Source: Phallusia mammillata | Taxonomy: Eukaryota > Chordata > Ascidiacea > Phlebobranchia > Ascidiidae | DNA length: 64,000 nucleotides | Direction of reading: 5' to 3' | NCBI GenBank assembly: GCA_003260075.1 | Contig: QLIY01000070.1 | Coordinates: 62,001-126,000, forward strand | Part shown: positions 1-9,936 of the stretch, piece after piece | Layout of the letters: each line of letters begins with the position of its first letter | How positions within the stretch are numbered: position 1 is the first letter of the stretch | Notes under the pieces: generated by a model | Seen by the model: only the letters and a program-made list of their open reading frames with translations | What the model was told of the DNA's origin: nothing | Database searches by the model: none | Translations under genes and position numbers: made by a program

Positions 1-1049
1 TGTAAATCTCTATCTTTTTACTTTAGTTCGCTACAGAGAAACACTGTTTAAGCATTCAAAACCACTAACACTATTTTGTAACAACTTCAAATAACAGTAT
101 TCGTGAGATTCAAGTCAAATAAACGTTTAAATTGGCAATGTATCCATAAACAAACACAGCAACACGTCCCTCTATTTCCTTCTCAATTATTCAAAGATGG
201 CAGCCAAAACCTCCATCAGTGAGGCGTGTGACGTCACAATGAAAGAGAGTGTGGTACACCAAGGCTTTTTCAGGGGCAAGCGGCTGCACCGAGACTAAAC
301 GTCGGGCGTTCTTTCATTCTTTGAATAGTCGTTGTTCGGAAAAGTTTAGTTAAGTAACTGTGCGTGGAGAAGCATTTCGAACTGCTTTGCCGAGCCTGGA
401 ATACAAAGCTTCTTTTGTAAAGTCTGCAGTGGCGGGTTTAAAGATACTGTTTCAGAAAGATCTGTTAAAAATAATTCAGGGCCAAGGTTGTTTTGTAGGC
501 AAGTTAATCCTTGAAATATGGAATTATTAACAATTTATTGAACATGCTTTTCAACGCCAAAATTACTTGATTTATATTACTCGTTTCTTAATTAAAAACA
601 TTTTTAAATAATAATTACATTGTTTATTATTTATCTAACCTGCTTTCATAAACTTATAGATGTAATTTCCGTGGTGACAATTGTATACGTGCTTGATCTA
701 ATTTATTTACGCCCCGCCTCTGTTTCTCTTTGTTCTGCCGTAACCGAGCGTTTGATTTGATTGTGACGGCAAAAAAAAACTTCTGTGTAATCTATTCGGT
801 TGCCCTGAAGCCCTTTCGAAATTATGGACTAGTAGTGTGTGGAGAATATATGAAAACTAAATAAAGCACAATAAATTTTTCAGATTTTATGCAGGTCTTG
901 TCATTATTTTTAGAAGTTTGAAAGAGATTGCTTATGTTACAAACAAGTAGGGCAACTAAATGACTATGTTAAAGCTGGGCTGTTGATGGGAGTGTTCAAT
1001 CAGCTCCAGTGCACCATCAGGCGGAACAAATCATTTCCCTTCAATACTC

Positions 1050-1055
1050 TTTATT
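1050..1055 (-). terminator. Poly(A) signal of SPS gene
   Basis: AATAAA on the minus strand, about 30 nt beyond the SECIS candidate. This fits the 3' end of the SPS mRNA. Confidence 0.6.
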
Positions 1056-1082
1056 ACAGCAATTTAAATAGTCAAACATAGC

Positions 1083-1155
1083 ACATAACGAAAAAAATCA
1101 GTCACAATCCACTGCGATGGGACACATTTTCAGATTAGACTTCATAGAGTTACAG
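1083..1155 (-). promoter_or_regulatory. SECIS element candidate in SPS 3'UTR
   Basis: On the minus strand, ATGA (1145-1142) is followed after 11 nt by an unpaired A run (1130-1127) and later by TGAT (1100-1097). This matches the SECIS arrangement AUGA...AA...UGA. The first stem next to the quartet can pair GTC/GAC and then AATCTG/TGGATT with wobbles. A lower helix can form between 1149-1153 and 1085-1089. It begins about 170 nt downstream of the stop at 1328, the right place for reading the UGA at 4579-4581. The fold was made by eye, so the helix detail is tentative. Confidence 0.72.
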
Positions 1156-1327
1156 TGCAATGCCAGACTGTGCGCGTGTATGCACGAATTTGCAAGCTGC
1201 TCTTTGCAAAGACGCATATCTGCGCAACGATAATGCGAACACGATCTATAAAACGCACAAAAAAATCCCACGATATGCGGCACTGTTGCCGAAGGCAGTA
1301 ATTGCGACACAAATACAGTTAATTTTG

Positions 1328-4300
1328 CTACTGCTGGTGATGGTGGTTCTGAAACTGTGCTTGCTGCTGCATCTGCTGCTGGTATTGTTGTGTGTCTTGG
1401 ACCATAACCTGTGAAGAAAACATTTTTGCACATAGCACATGGTTTTTGTAACAAAAACAGGAAATATATTCTCTCTAAAACAGTGGTTTCTCCACCAACA
1501 ACTTCTTAATTCACACACAACGAGATTGATAAATGACAATTTAAAAAAATGCTTCAACTTGTTTAAAAACATTCTTCCTAAAACTTCATAGGGGTCCGCA
1601 ATTAGATTACAACATCGAAAAGGATCTGCAAAGGCAAAAAGGCTAAGAACCACTGCTCTAAACCTTCTGCCAGGTTTGCACCAATGCAAGTTTCTACAGA
1701 GCAACATTGTTACCTGATGGAGTTGTTGCCCATCCTGAAGAGTTGTTACAGGTGTTAGATGCGTAAGGGTTTGTGTGTGCATAACATCAGCGCTAACCGT
1801 TTCAACTGTTTGCAATTGCTGTTGTTCTGTTACAGGTAGTATAGTTGCTTGTGTATTAAGCTGAAAGTAAATCATGAATCCATTGTAAACAAATTGCCAA
1901 CAATTAATGTTTTAAAGCAATCTACACATACCTGTGAAACTTCACTTATTGGCAGTGGTTTGGAATGTTCCAATGCTGGATGTTTTGCCTGACAATAAAG
2001 AAGTTTAGTTACAACACAGCAAAATCATTTACAGAAAATTTTTTTTACCACTGTTCTTCTTGGAGTGGTAATTGGTGGCACACTTTGCACTGTCCCATCC
2101 TCAAGGGTTTGAACTTCAATTACACGGGGTTTTTCTATGATTTTAGCTGTTCTAGTGCCTGTTTGTTAAAAAAGGAAAGTAAACTATAGTCTGCCGGGAT
2201 TATTAAAGATGTTAGACCGAAACGAGTCCTACCAAACATTTTCATATAGCAAGACATGGCTAAAAAAATTTCTAACCTGCAGAGGGATTTGTACCCACAA
2301 CAGGAGCCTTAACATGACTCATGCTCTACTAACTAAGCTACACAGTTTAAAAACATCCTTAACACGTACCACTTTCAACTATTCCAATAATCCAAGCTTG
2401 ATGTCCTTCAATCTTTTTAATTTCAGCACAGTATTTTGCAGCTTGTTCACGAGGAAGACAAATCAAAAGTCCACCTGTTAAAAAAATGTTTTTTATGGGT
2501 AAAAGTATGAAATTGCAATAAACAAACCTGAAGTTTCTGCAGATGTTCCTTGCAATAATCCAAACATGTTCCCACAAGCTTTTGCAATGGATGCCATCTT
2601 GTTGATACATGGCAAATTGTGTATCACAAAATTTACTTCATTTTTTTGCTGTTTTGCCAAATTTTTGGCATGTCCAATAATTCCAAATCCAGTGACATCA
2701 GTTGCTCCATGACTGTTAAATGTGTGCATCAATTGTGCAGCTGTAATACAATTTAAGAATAATCTCAAATAGCTTTCATATATTGTCTTTGTTACTTTCG
2801 CCATGGCATTATAACAGTGGTTCTCAAACTTATATGAATCGCATACCACTAAACCCTGTTTGAATGGATAGACCAAGAAATAGCCCTCCTTTCTCAACCT
2901 GGCTAGCATATTTAGCAATTTCAAAGAATATTCAAAACAAGAGTTTCACCCAAACCAGGGCTGATCAGTTGGGTCAATTGAGTTGCAATTTTAGATCTGA
3001 CTTAAATTAGGTATATATAGCAGAAAACTACTCGCATACCACCTAAAACGTTCCAGCACACCACAGTTTGAGAACCACTGCATTATAACAAGATTACAAG
3101 CAAAAATCAAATCACCCATTTTAACATGAAATAAGAAAATAACTTTCATACCTGATCGATTCAATCTTGACATGTTAAACATGGCATCTTGGTAAGCCTT
3201 TTCCACATCTTCTTCACTGACAATAAACTTAATTTTGTTCCATTTGTCATTTTTTTGTTCCATCCATTGGTGGGCATTACACGCAACTTGTGTTCCCAGC
3301 GGTTTTGTCAACACCAATACATCTCCAGGCACAGCATTGCTTGGCCTGGGAACGAGGGCATATGTCAATGTTGAATTGCAAACCAGGTTGTCAATATTTA
3401 TCTTACATTATAAACTCATTTTGTTGACACACTGATGTGGCTACGCCCCCAATCAAGCACCATGGATTCAGCACAGTTTGTCCACCAGTAATACTTGTTC
3501 CACCTTCCTCAGCACAATCCTACATAGTATATGATGCAGGTTATTGTTTTGATGTAGTTCCTTTAAACAATTAAGTATAAACACCTTAAAACCTCTCATC
3601 ATGAGTGGCACAACAATGTCTCGCTCTTTTTCAGTAAATTTCGAGCTGACACCCAGTAACATCATCATGGTATCACATTCTGTTGCACCCATTGCATAAA
3701 GATCACTTAAAACATTTGCACAGGCGATTCTCCCCTGTGAAACACCAAACACTATTGCCAAATCAACAAATCATATTTTTCAAAAAAGTTTACCATCATA
3801 TAAGGATCATCAACGAGTGGATAAAAGAAATCTGTGGTTTGCAGCAAAAACAAACTCCCAAATCTGAGAGGAATAATGCATGTGTCCAGTCCAATACCTA
3901 GTCAAATAAAAAATCATTTCAGCAATTTAGTAAGTACAGAAGATTAAATAGGAAAATACACTAGACTAAAAAAAGCCATGCCCATTCCCACAAATACCAC
4001 CACAGAAATCAAGTGATAAAATATACCCATGTTAGATTGAACCATTGCTGCCAGAAACTGCTCTCCATTGTACTGGCTGGATCCATCTACCAGCTCCTCA
4101 AGTAGTTTATTTAAAACATCATTGGGAACTTTACATGCACCGCCATGGAGCCCTAAATGTTTTGTTTGAAAGTGCATTCATGGTAAATCTTTCATTTTGA
4201 AAAACAAGTTGACCTGAGGTGCACATTTCTTACCAGTGTACTTGGTCAGTCGGAACTTAGTATCTAACCCATGGGCCTCAGGATCAAATCTGGGTCTTAG

Positions 4301-4677
4301 AGCCATCAGCCCAGATAAATCCTTCAAAATTTAAGTATTTTGAAATTAATTTGTCACAATCAGAATCGGTCTCACAAAAGAGGTTTTATGGGAAATGGGC
4401 ATGGAATAAAAATACATACTTTAGAACAGGCAACAATTTGGGAAGACCCCACCCTATACACAAACAGCTCACCAATTAAAGGTTTTGTAATATTGTTTGC
4501 AGTAACTGATTGTCCATCTTCATCAGGTGTTAGTTCCGCCAGAAGTTTGAGCAGCACCTCCTGCGGAACCTTACACCCTCATCCTTTTAGAGCTGTAAAG
4601 CTAGTTAGTCTAAAATCTTCCCCCAAATCACGGGCAACCGGGTCCCACTTAGGGGAGTTAAAGAAATCAAACGACAT
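1328..4677 (-). CDS. SEPHS: Selenophosphate synthetase with alternative Sec and Gly 5' exons
   Basis: Selenide, water dikinase makes selenophosphate from selenide and ATP for selenocysteine synthesis. Shared exons (minus strand, 5' to 3'): 3794-3897, 3585-3734, 3407-3519, 3152-3345, 2528-2740, 2370-2474, 2049-2158, 1932-1988, 1714-1860, 1328-1408. All have GT-AG borders and phases close. Landmarks in order are [25 protein letters not shown], the [10 protein letters not shown] block, [13 protein letters not shown], the [15 protein letters not shown] block and [13 protein letters not shown], in the same order as animal SPS1/SPS2. Two alternative starts feed exon 3794-3897 in the same phase: a Sec-type exon (4473-4677, 492 aa total) and a Gly-type exon pair (4234-4306 plus 4027-4152, 490 aa total). 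The last three coding exons add a glutamine-rich tail of about 95 residues that I do not recall from vertebrate SPS. The two forms probably differ in role: the Sec form should be the synthetase, and the Gly form should resemble SPS1. Confidence 0.95.
1481..1655. mobile_element. hAT-type MITE in SPS intron
   Basis: A 175-bp element lies between the last two SPS coding exons. It starts CAGTGGTTTCTC and ends AAGAACCACTG, an inverted terminal pair. The flanks are ctctaaaa (1473-1480) and ctctaaac (1656-1663), an 8-bp target duplication with one mismatch. No coding capacity. An 8-bp duplication with CAG ends is typical of hAT-derived MITEs. Confidence 0.65.
2275..2347 (-). repeat. tRNA-like element (tRNA-Lys-like pseudogene or SINE head)
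   Basis: On the minus strand the box A-like TAGCTTAGTTAGTAGAGC and box B-like GGGTACAAATCCC are correctly spaced in a 73-nt unit. A 4-bp D stem forms, and a 5-bp anticodon stem GAGTC/GGCTC frames a 7-nt loop whose middle is GTT. The acceptor stem pairs at 6 of 7 positions including wobbles. A T run follows about 10 nt after the 3' end, as for Pol III. The body resembles tRNA-Lys, but the anticodon region is altered and one base longer. I take it as a tRNA-derived repeat inside the SPS intron 2159-2369, not a working tRNA. Confidence 0.55.
2815..3080. mobile_element. hAT-type MITE with perfect 8-bp target duplication
   Basis: A 266-bp element lies in the SPS intron between exons 3152-3345 and 2528-2740. 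The ends are CAGTGGTTCTCAAAC and its exact inverse GTTTGAGAACCACTG. Both flanks carry cattataa (2807-2814 and 3081-3088). No open frame of a transposase is seen. A related copy lies at 33131-33528. Confidence 0.85.
4027..4306 (-). CDS. SEPHS: Alternative Gly-type 5' exons of SPS (4234-4306 and 4027-4152)
   Basis: A second start, ATG at 4306, lies inside the intron of the Sec form. Exon 4234-4306 encodes the block ending FRLTKYTG. It splices (gtaag donor, tttag acceptor) to 4027-4152, which encodes [20 protein letters not shown] and ends in the same phase as the Sec exon. Aligned with the Sec exon, H-G-G-A-C-K replaces K-G-U-G-C-K, so Gly29 occupies the Sec position. Family knowledge: SPS1 proteins with Thr, Arg, Gly or other residues here do not act as classic selenophosphate synthetases. 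The placement implies an alternative promoter, or a trans-spliced 5' end, upstream of 4306. Confidence 0.88.
4473..4677 (-). CDS. SEPHS: Alternative first coding exon with in-frame UGA (Sec) in the SPS active-site loop
   Basis: Starting at ATG 4677, the frame runs through [11 protein letters not shown] and meets TGA at 4581-4579 (residue 33). It then continues with [16 protein letters not shown] to the donor g|gtgag after 4473. In SPS2 proteins this is the catalytic Sec/Cys position, in the order G-U-G-C-K. Homology continues without a break on both sides of the TGA, and the exon joins the shared exon 3794-3897 in frame. The TGA is therefore best read as selenocysteine and not as a stop. A SECIS candidate lies in the 3'UTR. 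The start is the first ATG before the conserved block, so a longer 5' extension cannot be excluded. Confidence 0.9.
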
Positions 4678-7600
4678 TTTGCCGTGCTGGTCCGGCTCCC
4701 AACCCTTACCCTGTGCACGAAAGTTAAAAATCTGTTTAAATGTAAATAAGCAAAGCTGAAAAATATCTACATTTCATAAAGCGCCATTAAACTGTTACTC
4801 CGCATGGGATCTATTAGGCTTAAATCCCAGTCATCACGCAAAAACCTTACAGGCAATGACTGGTGCATGGCTCGCATGGAAATTTTTAACCCAGTAAAAT
4901 AAAACCTCTTTTGTGACACGGCCACACAAAGCAGCAAAACAGTGTTTAGTTGTGTGCATGTATCAAATCTTTGTACTTATTTACAACAAAAATACTTTGC
5001 ACAAAGAAATACAACAAGCAAACAACTTACTGCAGAAGTCTGAATTTGGCCACACCACCTTCTTCGGCAATTTAACTGCGACAATCCTCACGTGGTAAAC
5101 AACTACCCACAGTTCAGTGCGCATTTCCTTTCCACCAATGAAACTGAAGTATTTTCGCAAACCGCCTTGTCACTCTTAACAGGTCAGTTTTCTAGCAAAA
5201 CAAAAGGGGGTTTAAAAAAGAAAGACATGGAGAACATGTATTGTAGGAGAAAAGTTTTGCTTCAATGTGTTCTGGTTTTTCCTAACAGCATCGCAGATTA
5301 AAAATGTTGGGATACTGAGACAAGGTCCTTTAAGCAAAAGAAATCCACGGGGATCAAGATAAAATAAATAGAAGCGCCTAAACATGTTGTTTGATAACAG
5401 AAAATTTTATTTCAAAAATTGTGCGACAATTAACGTATCTCGAAATTAAATCTGGAAATATCAAAATAAACCACCCAACACTTTGTGAGTTTTCGTCTAT
5501 ATATAGTTCTGGCCATTAACGTGACTCAAATGTTCTCCATATCAGGCCCATGAGAGAGACATAGGCTACAGACTGTTTGTTTGGCGAGGATCCACAAGTG
5601 TCCATGAATATCGAAGTTCGCAAATAAAATAGGCACATTTTTGCATGCTTATATTGTTGATTTGCAATTATAAATATTGCTGCTATTTGCCGAACATTTT
5701 TTGTTCTTTAGGTTTTAAACAAATGTGGGCACACGTATGTATTTGTCTTGGCCTACTTTAGCAAAGAGCAGACGTCTCGCGTCAACACATATTTTTCCTC
5801 TTTAGGGCTCTGCTTCGTAAAACTATTACGTGATTCACCTATTGTAATTCAATTCAATGCTTTCTCATCCGTTTCATGTGGCACGACAACGATTGCTATT
5901 ATAGAGGATGAAAAGGGAAATTGCGATCTTTGAAAAACCCTTAAGCACAAGTCTAGTCTATAGATATGCCCCCCCCCCTTGCTATTATAGAGGATGAAAA
6001 GGGAAATTGCGATCTTTGAAAAACCCGTAAGCACAAGTCTAGATATTAACCATTTGGGCGAATGACTCGACTTGTATTTTGACACAAATGAAACCTGTTA
6101 GTTGCAATATTTTTGACCTATACTCAAGCTGCTGTGTTGTACAAAATCACCAAGTTAAAAACATTTACCAATGTGCATTAGGCTACGACAGCCAATACAA
6201 ACTGTATGTAGCAGTTTTTTTTGCTCGGAATAAATGGGACATCTATAGCAAAGGTGTGTGTGTGTGCTGTATGTCGGCTGTGGTGGTTAAATGCCTTTTT
6301 AGTTTGAAAAAGCTTTCCGGTCATTGACTGCAGGCGCGACTGCACCCAGGTCTAATTAAATTCGATTCCCATTTGAAAACGAAATTGCGTCATTGGCAAC
6401 TGGTCGAACGCACGGCTGCATGAGCGTTTTTTCGACACAAAATTGCTTAGGTGTAAATGCCTAAGGGAAGTATATCGAAAAGCTTACATTTTGCTTGCGA
6501 AGAATATTAAACAGTTTTATAAAATACTGATTTCTGTTAACAGGCAAACTATATACAAGTAGACTAAAGTGACATTATCTGTAAAATCATAAGTCAAACG
6601 CCACTGTCAAATGTGGATCCAAAGCAAGCAGTTCATTCAGTTGTCTGAACTTGGCAACAAACCAAGCACGTCAGCTGACAAGACAAGTCATGAATCGCAA
6701 ACTTCGCATTGGCCTTTTGCCTAAATGCTGGTTCGGTTTTGCTAAAAAATGTATTTCGTAAAACGCAAATGAAAGAAGCATAAAACAGAAAGGGTTTGGC
6801 GTACAGCGCTAGTCAGGATGCAAGCAAAGTCGCTTGAGAGCGAAAGAAAAATGGAACAGTAGAAAAAGTGCGACGAGTGGGTATTAACGAAAAGAATGAA
6901 GCAGTACCACGTAATAAAGGATAGCAAATCGCAACGCCGCAAACGCGACGAATTAAAGCAAATCGCCAAGAAAAAGATTGGTAATCCCGCAGATGTCAAC
7001 ATGCTTGGTATATATGAAAGCTACAAATGAGCGTACAAAAGCCAACAACGACAGAAATACGATAACAAACAGTTTTTGTAACCACAAAATTCAGTTGCCG
7101 TATACAATTGATACCCTTGTCAAGTCGATATATCACATAACGACCGAAAAACTTGCTTCAAACGACATGCGGTTGGCGATAAAAGAACAGTTCACATACA
7201 GCACATCAACTGATACAAACGTGCGCGGTCGCATCAAATACACTGCACGAACCGAAATATCAAGTAAAATCTGTAGCAAGTTATGTGTCTGCTGTGAAAA
7301 GTACTCTCTGTCAAAACAGACTCTGTATGTACGTAAGATCGACCGCAAATGCGCGTATCGTTGCGATTAGTAACTTTAAGCGGATTAAACGATTTAAAAT
7401 TTTAAACAAACCAGTGCAAATAAATTTCTGCGCAAAAGGTGCGTTAGCCCTCATAGCGACTAGTATAGGGGTATGTCGAAAAAACGTGGCCCCGCAGATT
7501 GCGAAAATAGGCTTTCACTTCGATAACTACGGCAGGGTGGTGACGTCAGTGCTCGATGATGATTCTCCACGACGCGTGCAACCGTTTAGACGAATTCCGA

Positions 7601-8911
7601 AAAAAAGGGAGGAAGCCTGTATGTCAACTGCTGCGCTGTAGCAGCAGCACATACAGTAACTAGCTGCTCACACTGCAAATAATTGTGTGACCACAGGAAT
7701 ACGTTGTCATGTTGTTATTGACGATTCTAAATTGATATTGCGCAAGATACGACTTTTCTCAACCCGCGATTACTCAAATATATTTTGTTTATATCTATTA
7801 AACTTCTTGAATATACACTTTAAACATTCATTGAAGGCGCCAAAATTAGGAAATATATTATGGGAGGGCAATTTGAATTGAACGTACTTGTGGGGATTAC
7901 TGCGTAAAATTCTTGCCTAGCACAGTTGTTAACTATAATGATTATAGAGAACAAAACTGGACAACGTATGTACAGTAATGACCAGCTTCCTGATTCGACA
8001 CTGATCGAACTTGTCACCAGCCGATAATGGTGAAGGCCTTTTACAACTTCTAGACGTGCGCGGCAAATTGAAACGTCGCCCTAGCTTATCGACTTCCTGT
8101 GGATTGTTGCTTTGTATTTTAACGAGGCTGCGCGATTTTCAAAGCCAAATCGATGGCCTTTACTGGCGCGTGCCTCCTTGTGCAATTACGCCCTTCCCCT
8201 GCCTGCAAACGACGAGCATGCATAATACGCTGTTGAACGAGTTATTATTACACGTAAATAGGGAGAGCATCGGATGGTACCAGCTCCACTACTGCGGTAT
8301 CGAAGTAATATCACCCGGGAGTTGCGACTTGAGTATGAGGCTCCAAACGATTTGTGCCGTTACTCGGGGCAGCGAGTTACAAACAAGGTTTTGTAAATTC
8401 CCGAGCGTTGCTGTTACGCGCACGTTGTTTGGTGCTAGACGTTCAGCGAAACCGCATTTCCATGAATTGCTTCTCCATGTTAACGCGGTTGACGCTTACA
8501 GGCAAAAACAACACGCCGACGGCAACAACCAGACCACCAATTGTCGGATTGGGATAGAAAACGTCCTTTTGAGACGAAATCGAAACGCGATAGCGCCGCC
8601 CCAGATGTGAAACAAGGCGGCGCAGTTTGGTTACAGACACTTCACCACGCACCGCTCGCAAACAAAGGATCCTTGTCACGTGACCATATCGCTCCAGTCG
8701 TTATGGAGAAACTCAGCCACTCTTAAGCACATTTCGCTTCACATCGCCGAACGGAAATAAAGACGGAGCGTCCCATAAGCTCAGGATCTGCAATGGCTGT
8801 TCGACAGTATCGGTTTGTTGAATACCCCGATTGTGTTTGGTCAGCCTAACTATACAAAGTCACCGGGCTGGGTAATAACGTACAGTTACCTCGCTGCTGG
8901 AAAGCGAGTGG
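4678..8911. other. Intergenic region between SPS and the RNF24-like gene
   Basis: No gene is recognised on either strand. The part next to 4677 should hold the SPS promoter and 5'UTR. A 66-bp sequence is duplicated around a C run at 5969-5978. From about 6400 to 8800 the sequence has many CpG dinucleotides and more GC than the genes on either side. The open frames here (up to about 200 codons at 8011-8610) match no family I know and have no flanking splice pattern, so I leave them out. Confidence 0.5.
5893..6044. repeat. Direct duplication around a C10 run (probable assembly artefact)
   Basis: About 66 bp starting ttgctattatagagg occurs at 5893 and again at 5979, directly after C10 (5969-5978). 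The copies differ by a few bases and by a short insertion before the C run. The layout is the same as the other homopolymer-split duplicates in this window. Confidence 0.8.
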
Positions 8912-9936
8912 TTAAACCTGGCTTGGAAATAAACCAGCCGGTGTTCCCATGGTAGCAGGGATGGTAAATGATGTGGCAGATGTGCCTGCATGGCTTGGTT
9001 GTCCATGGTATCGAACAGGTATATGTGACATGCACATTGGACAGGTTGGACGCAGGTCAAGCCATTTTGATAAACATCTAAAACAAGGTATAACGCATGT
9101 TAAATGGGTGCTTACCAAAAAAGCAGTAAAACATATTTAAAACATACTTTTTATGAAATACATGATGACAGGCACAAATAGCAAGGACATCTTTGTTTTT
9201 GAAGTCTTCCAAACAAACAGGACATGTCTGTACAAAAAGTAAACATTAGGTAAATGGGTCACATAACATCATAGCATGGCAAATGTATACTTACTTCATT
9301 TTTGGTGTCCTGAAGTGCATTGTCCTTGTTTTTATTTAAAACAACCTTGAACAAGTATCAAAATAGAGTTTAATATCAACAATATAACGGTGAAAACTAT
9401 ATGGCATGAATTCTTACCTTTTTGTACCCTTTATCTTTTGCTCTATGTCTTCTTAATCTGTACCAATATATGGTGATGACAAAAAAGTAGCAAACAGTTT
9501 TATTTCAGTTAGGGCTAGATGACAGCATTTGATAAAAATGGCCTCACAACAATACTGAAACGGTCGGTTAAAAATATATCAATATATACCTGGCAAGGTA
9601 GCAACAAAACGCAAAGCTCAGTGCAAGGATAAATGTACCAACTGCAACCATAGGCAAAGCCATTTTAAATGGGAGGGAATTGAAAGGACGATCTTCTGTT
9701 TCGTTGTTTTCACCATCCTGTGAAAACAGTAATTTTTGTTTTATTGCAACACAACAGCAAGGAAGTAACGGTGCGATGGTGGATGTTTACACTAAATTAG
9801 ATCATACATCAATCATGTCATGTGAAAAGAAAAGGTTGCAGTAATTGACTTTTATCATAAACACGACACAAATATGTGCTTGTTTTTGAACATTGAAATT
9901 CTAATTCGACAAAAATACAACAACAAAACTCACCAT
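8912..9936 (-). CDS. RNF24: RNF24/RNF122-type membrane RING-H2 E3 ligase
   Basis: Exons (5' to 3'): 9934-9936, 9590-9717, 9418-9457, 9295-9345, 9148-9227, 8912-9077, giving 155 aa. One transmembrane segment lies at about residues 20-42 ([19 protein letters not shown], then CCYL). A short basic stretch and a linker follow. The RING-H2 domain has C76, C79, C94, H96, H99, C102, C113 and C116, in CPVCLEDF, then [14 protein letters not shown], then CPMC. The order, length and the CCYL-R-LR motif after the membrane segment match vertebrate RNF24 and RNF122 (148 and 155 aa as I recall). The expected role is an E2-dependent ubiquitin ligase on endomembranes. The first coding exon supplies only the ATG, directly before a gtgagt donor; an in-frame stop lies upstream. 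If that exon is wrong, Met at the start of the membrane segment is the next choice. Confidence 0.85.

Noticed and set aside
2275-2347. Functional tRNA gene
   Set aside because: Box B and the anticodon arm deviate, and one extra base lies in the arm. Better read as a tRNA-derived repeat.
4579-4581. In-frame TGA in SPS as a disabling stop
   Set aside because: Homology is unbroken on both sides, the codon is at the known Sec position, and a SECIS candidate is present.
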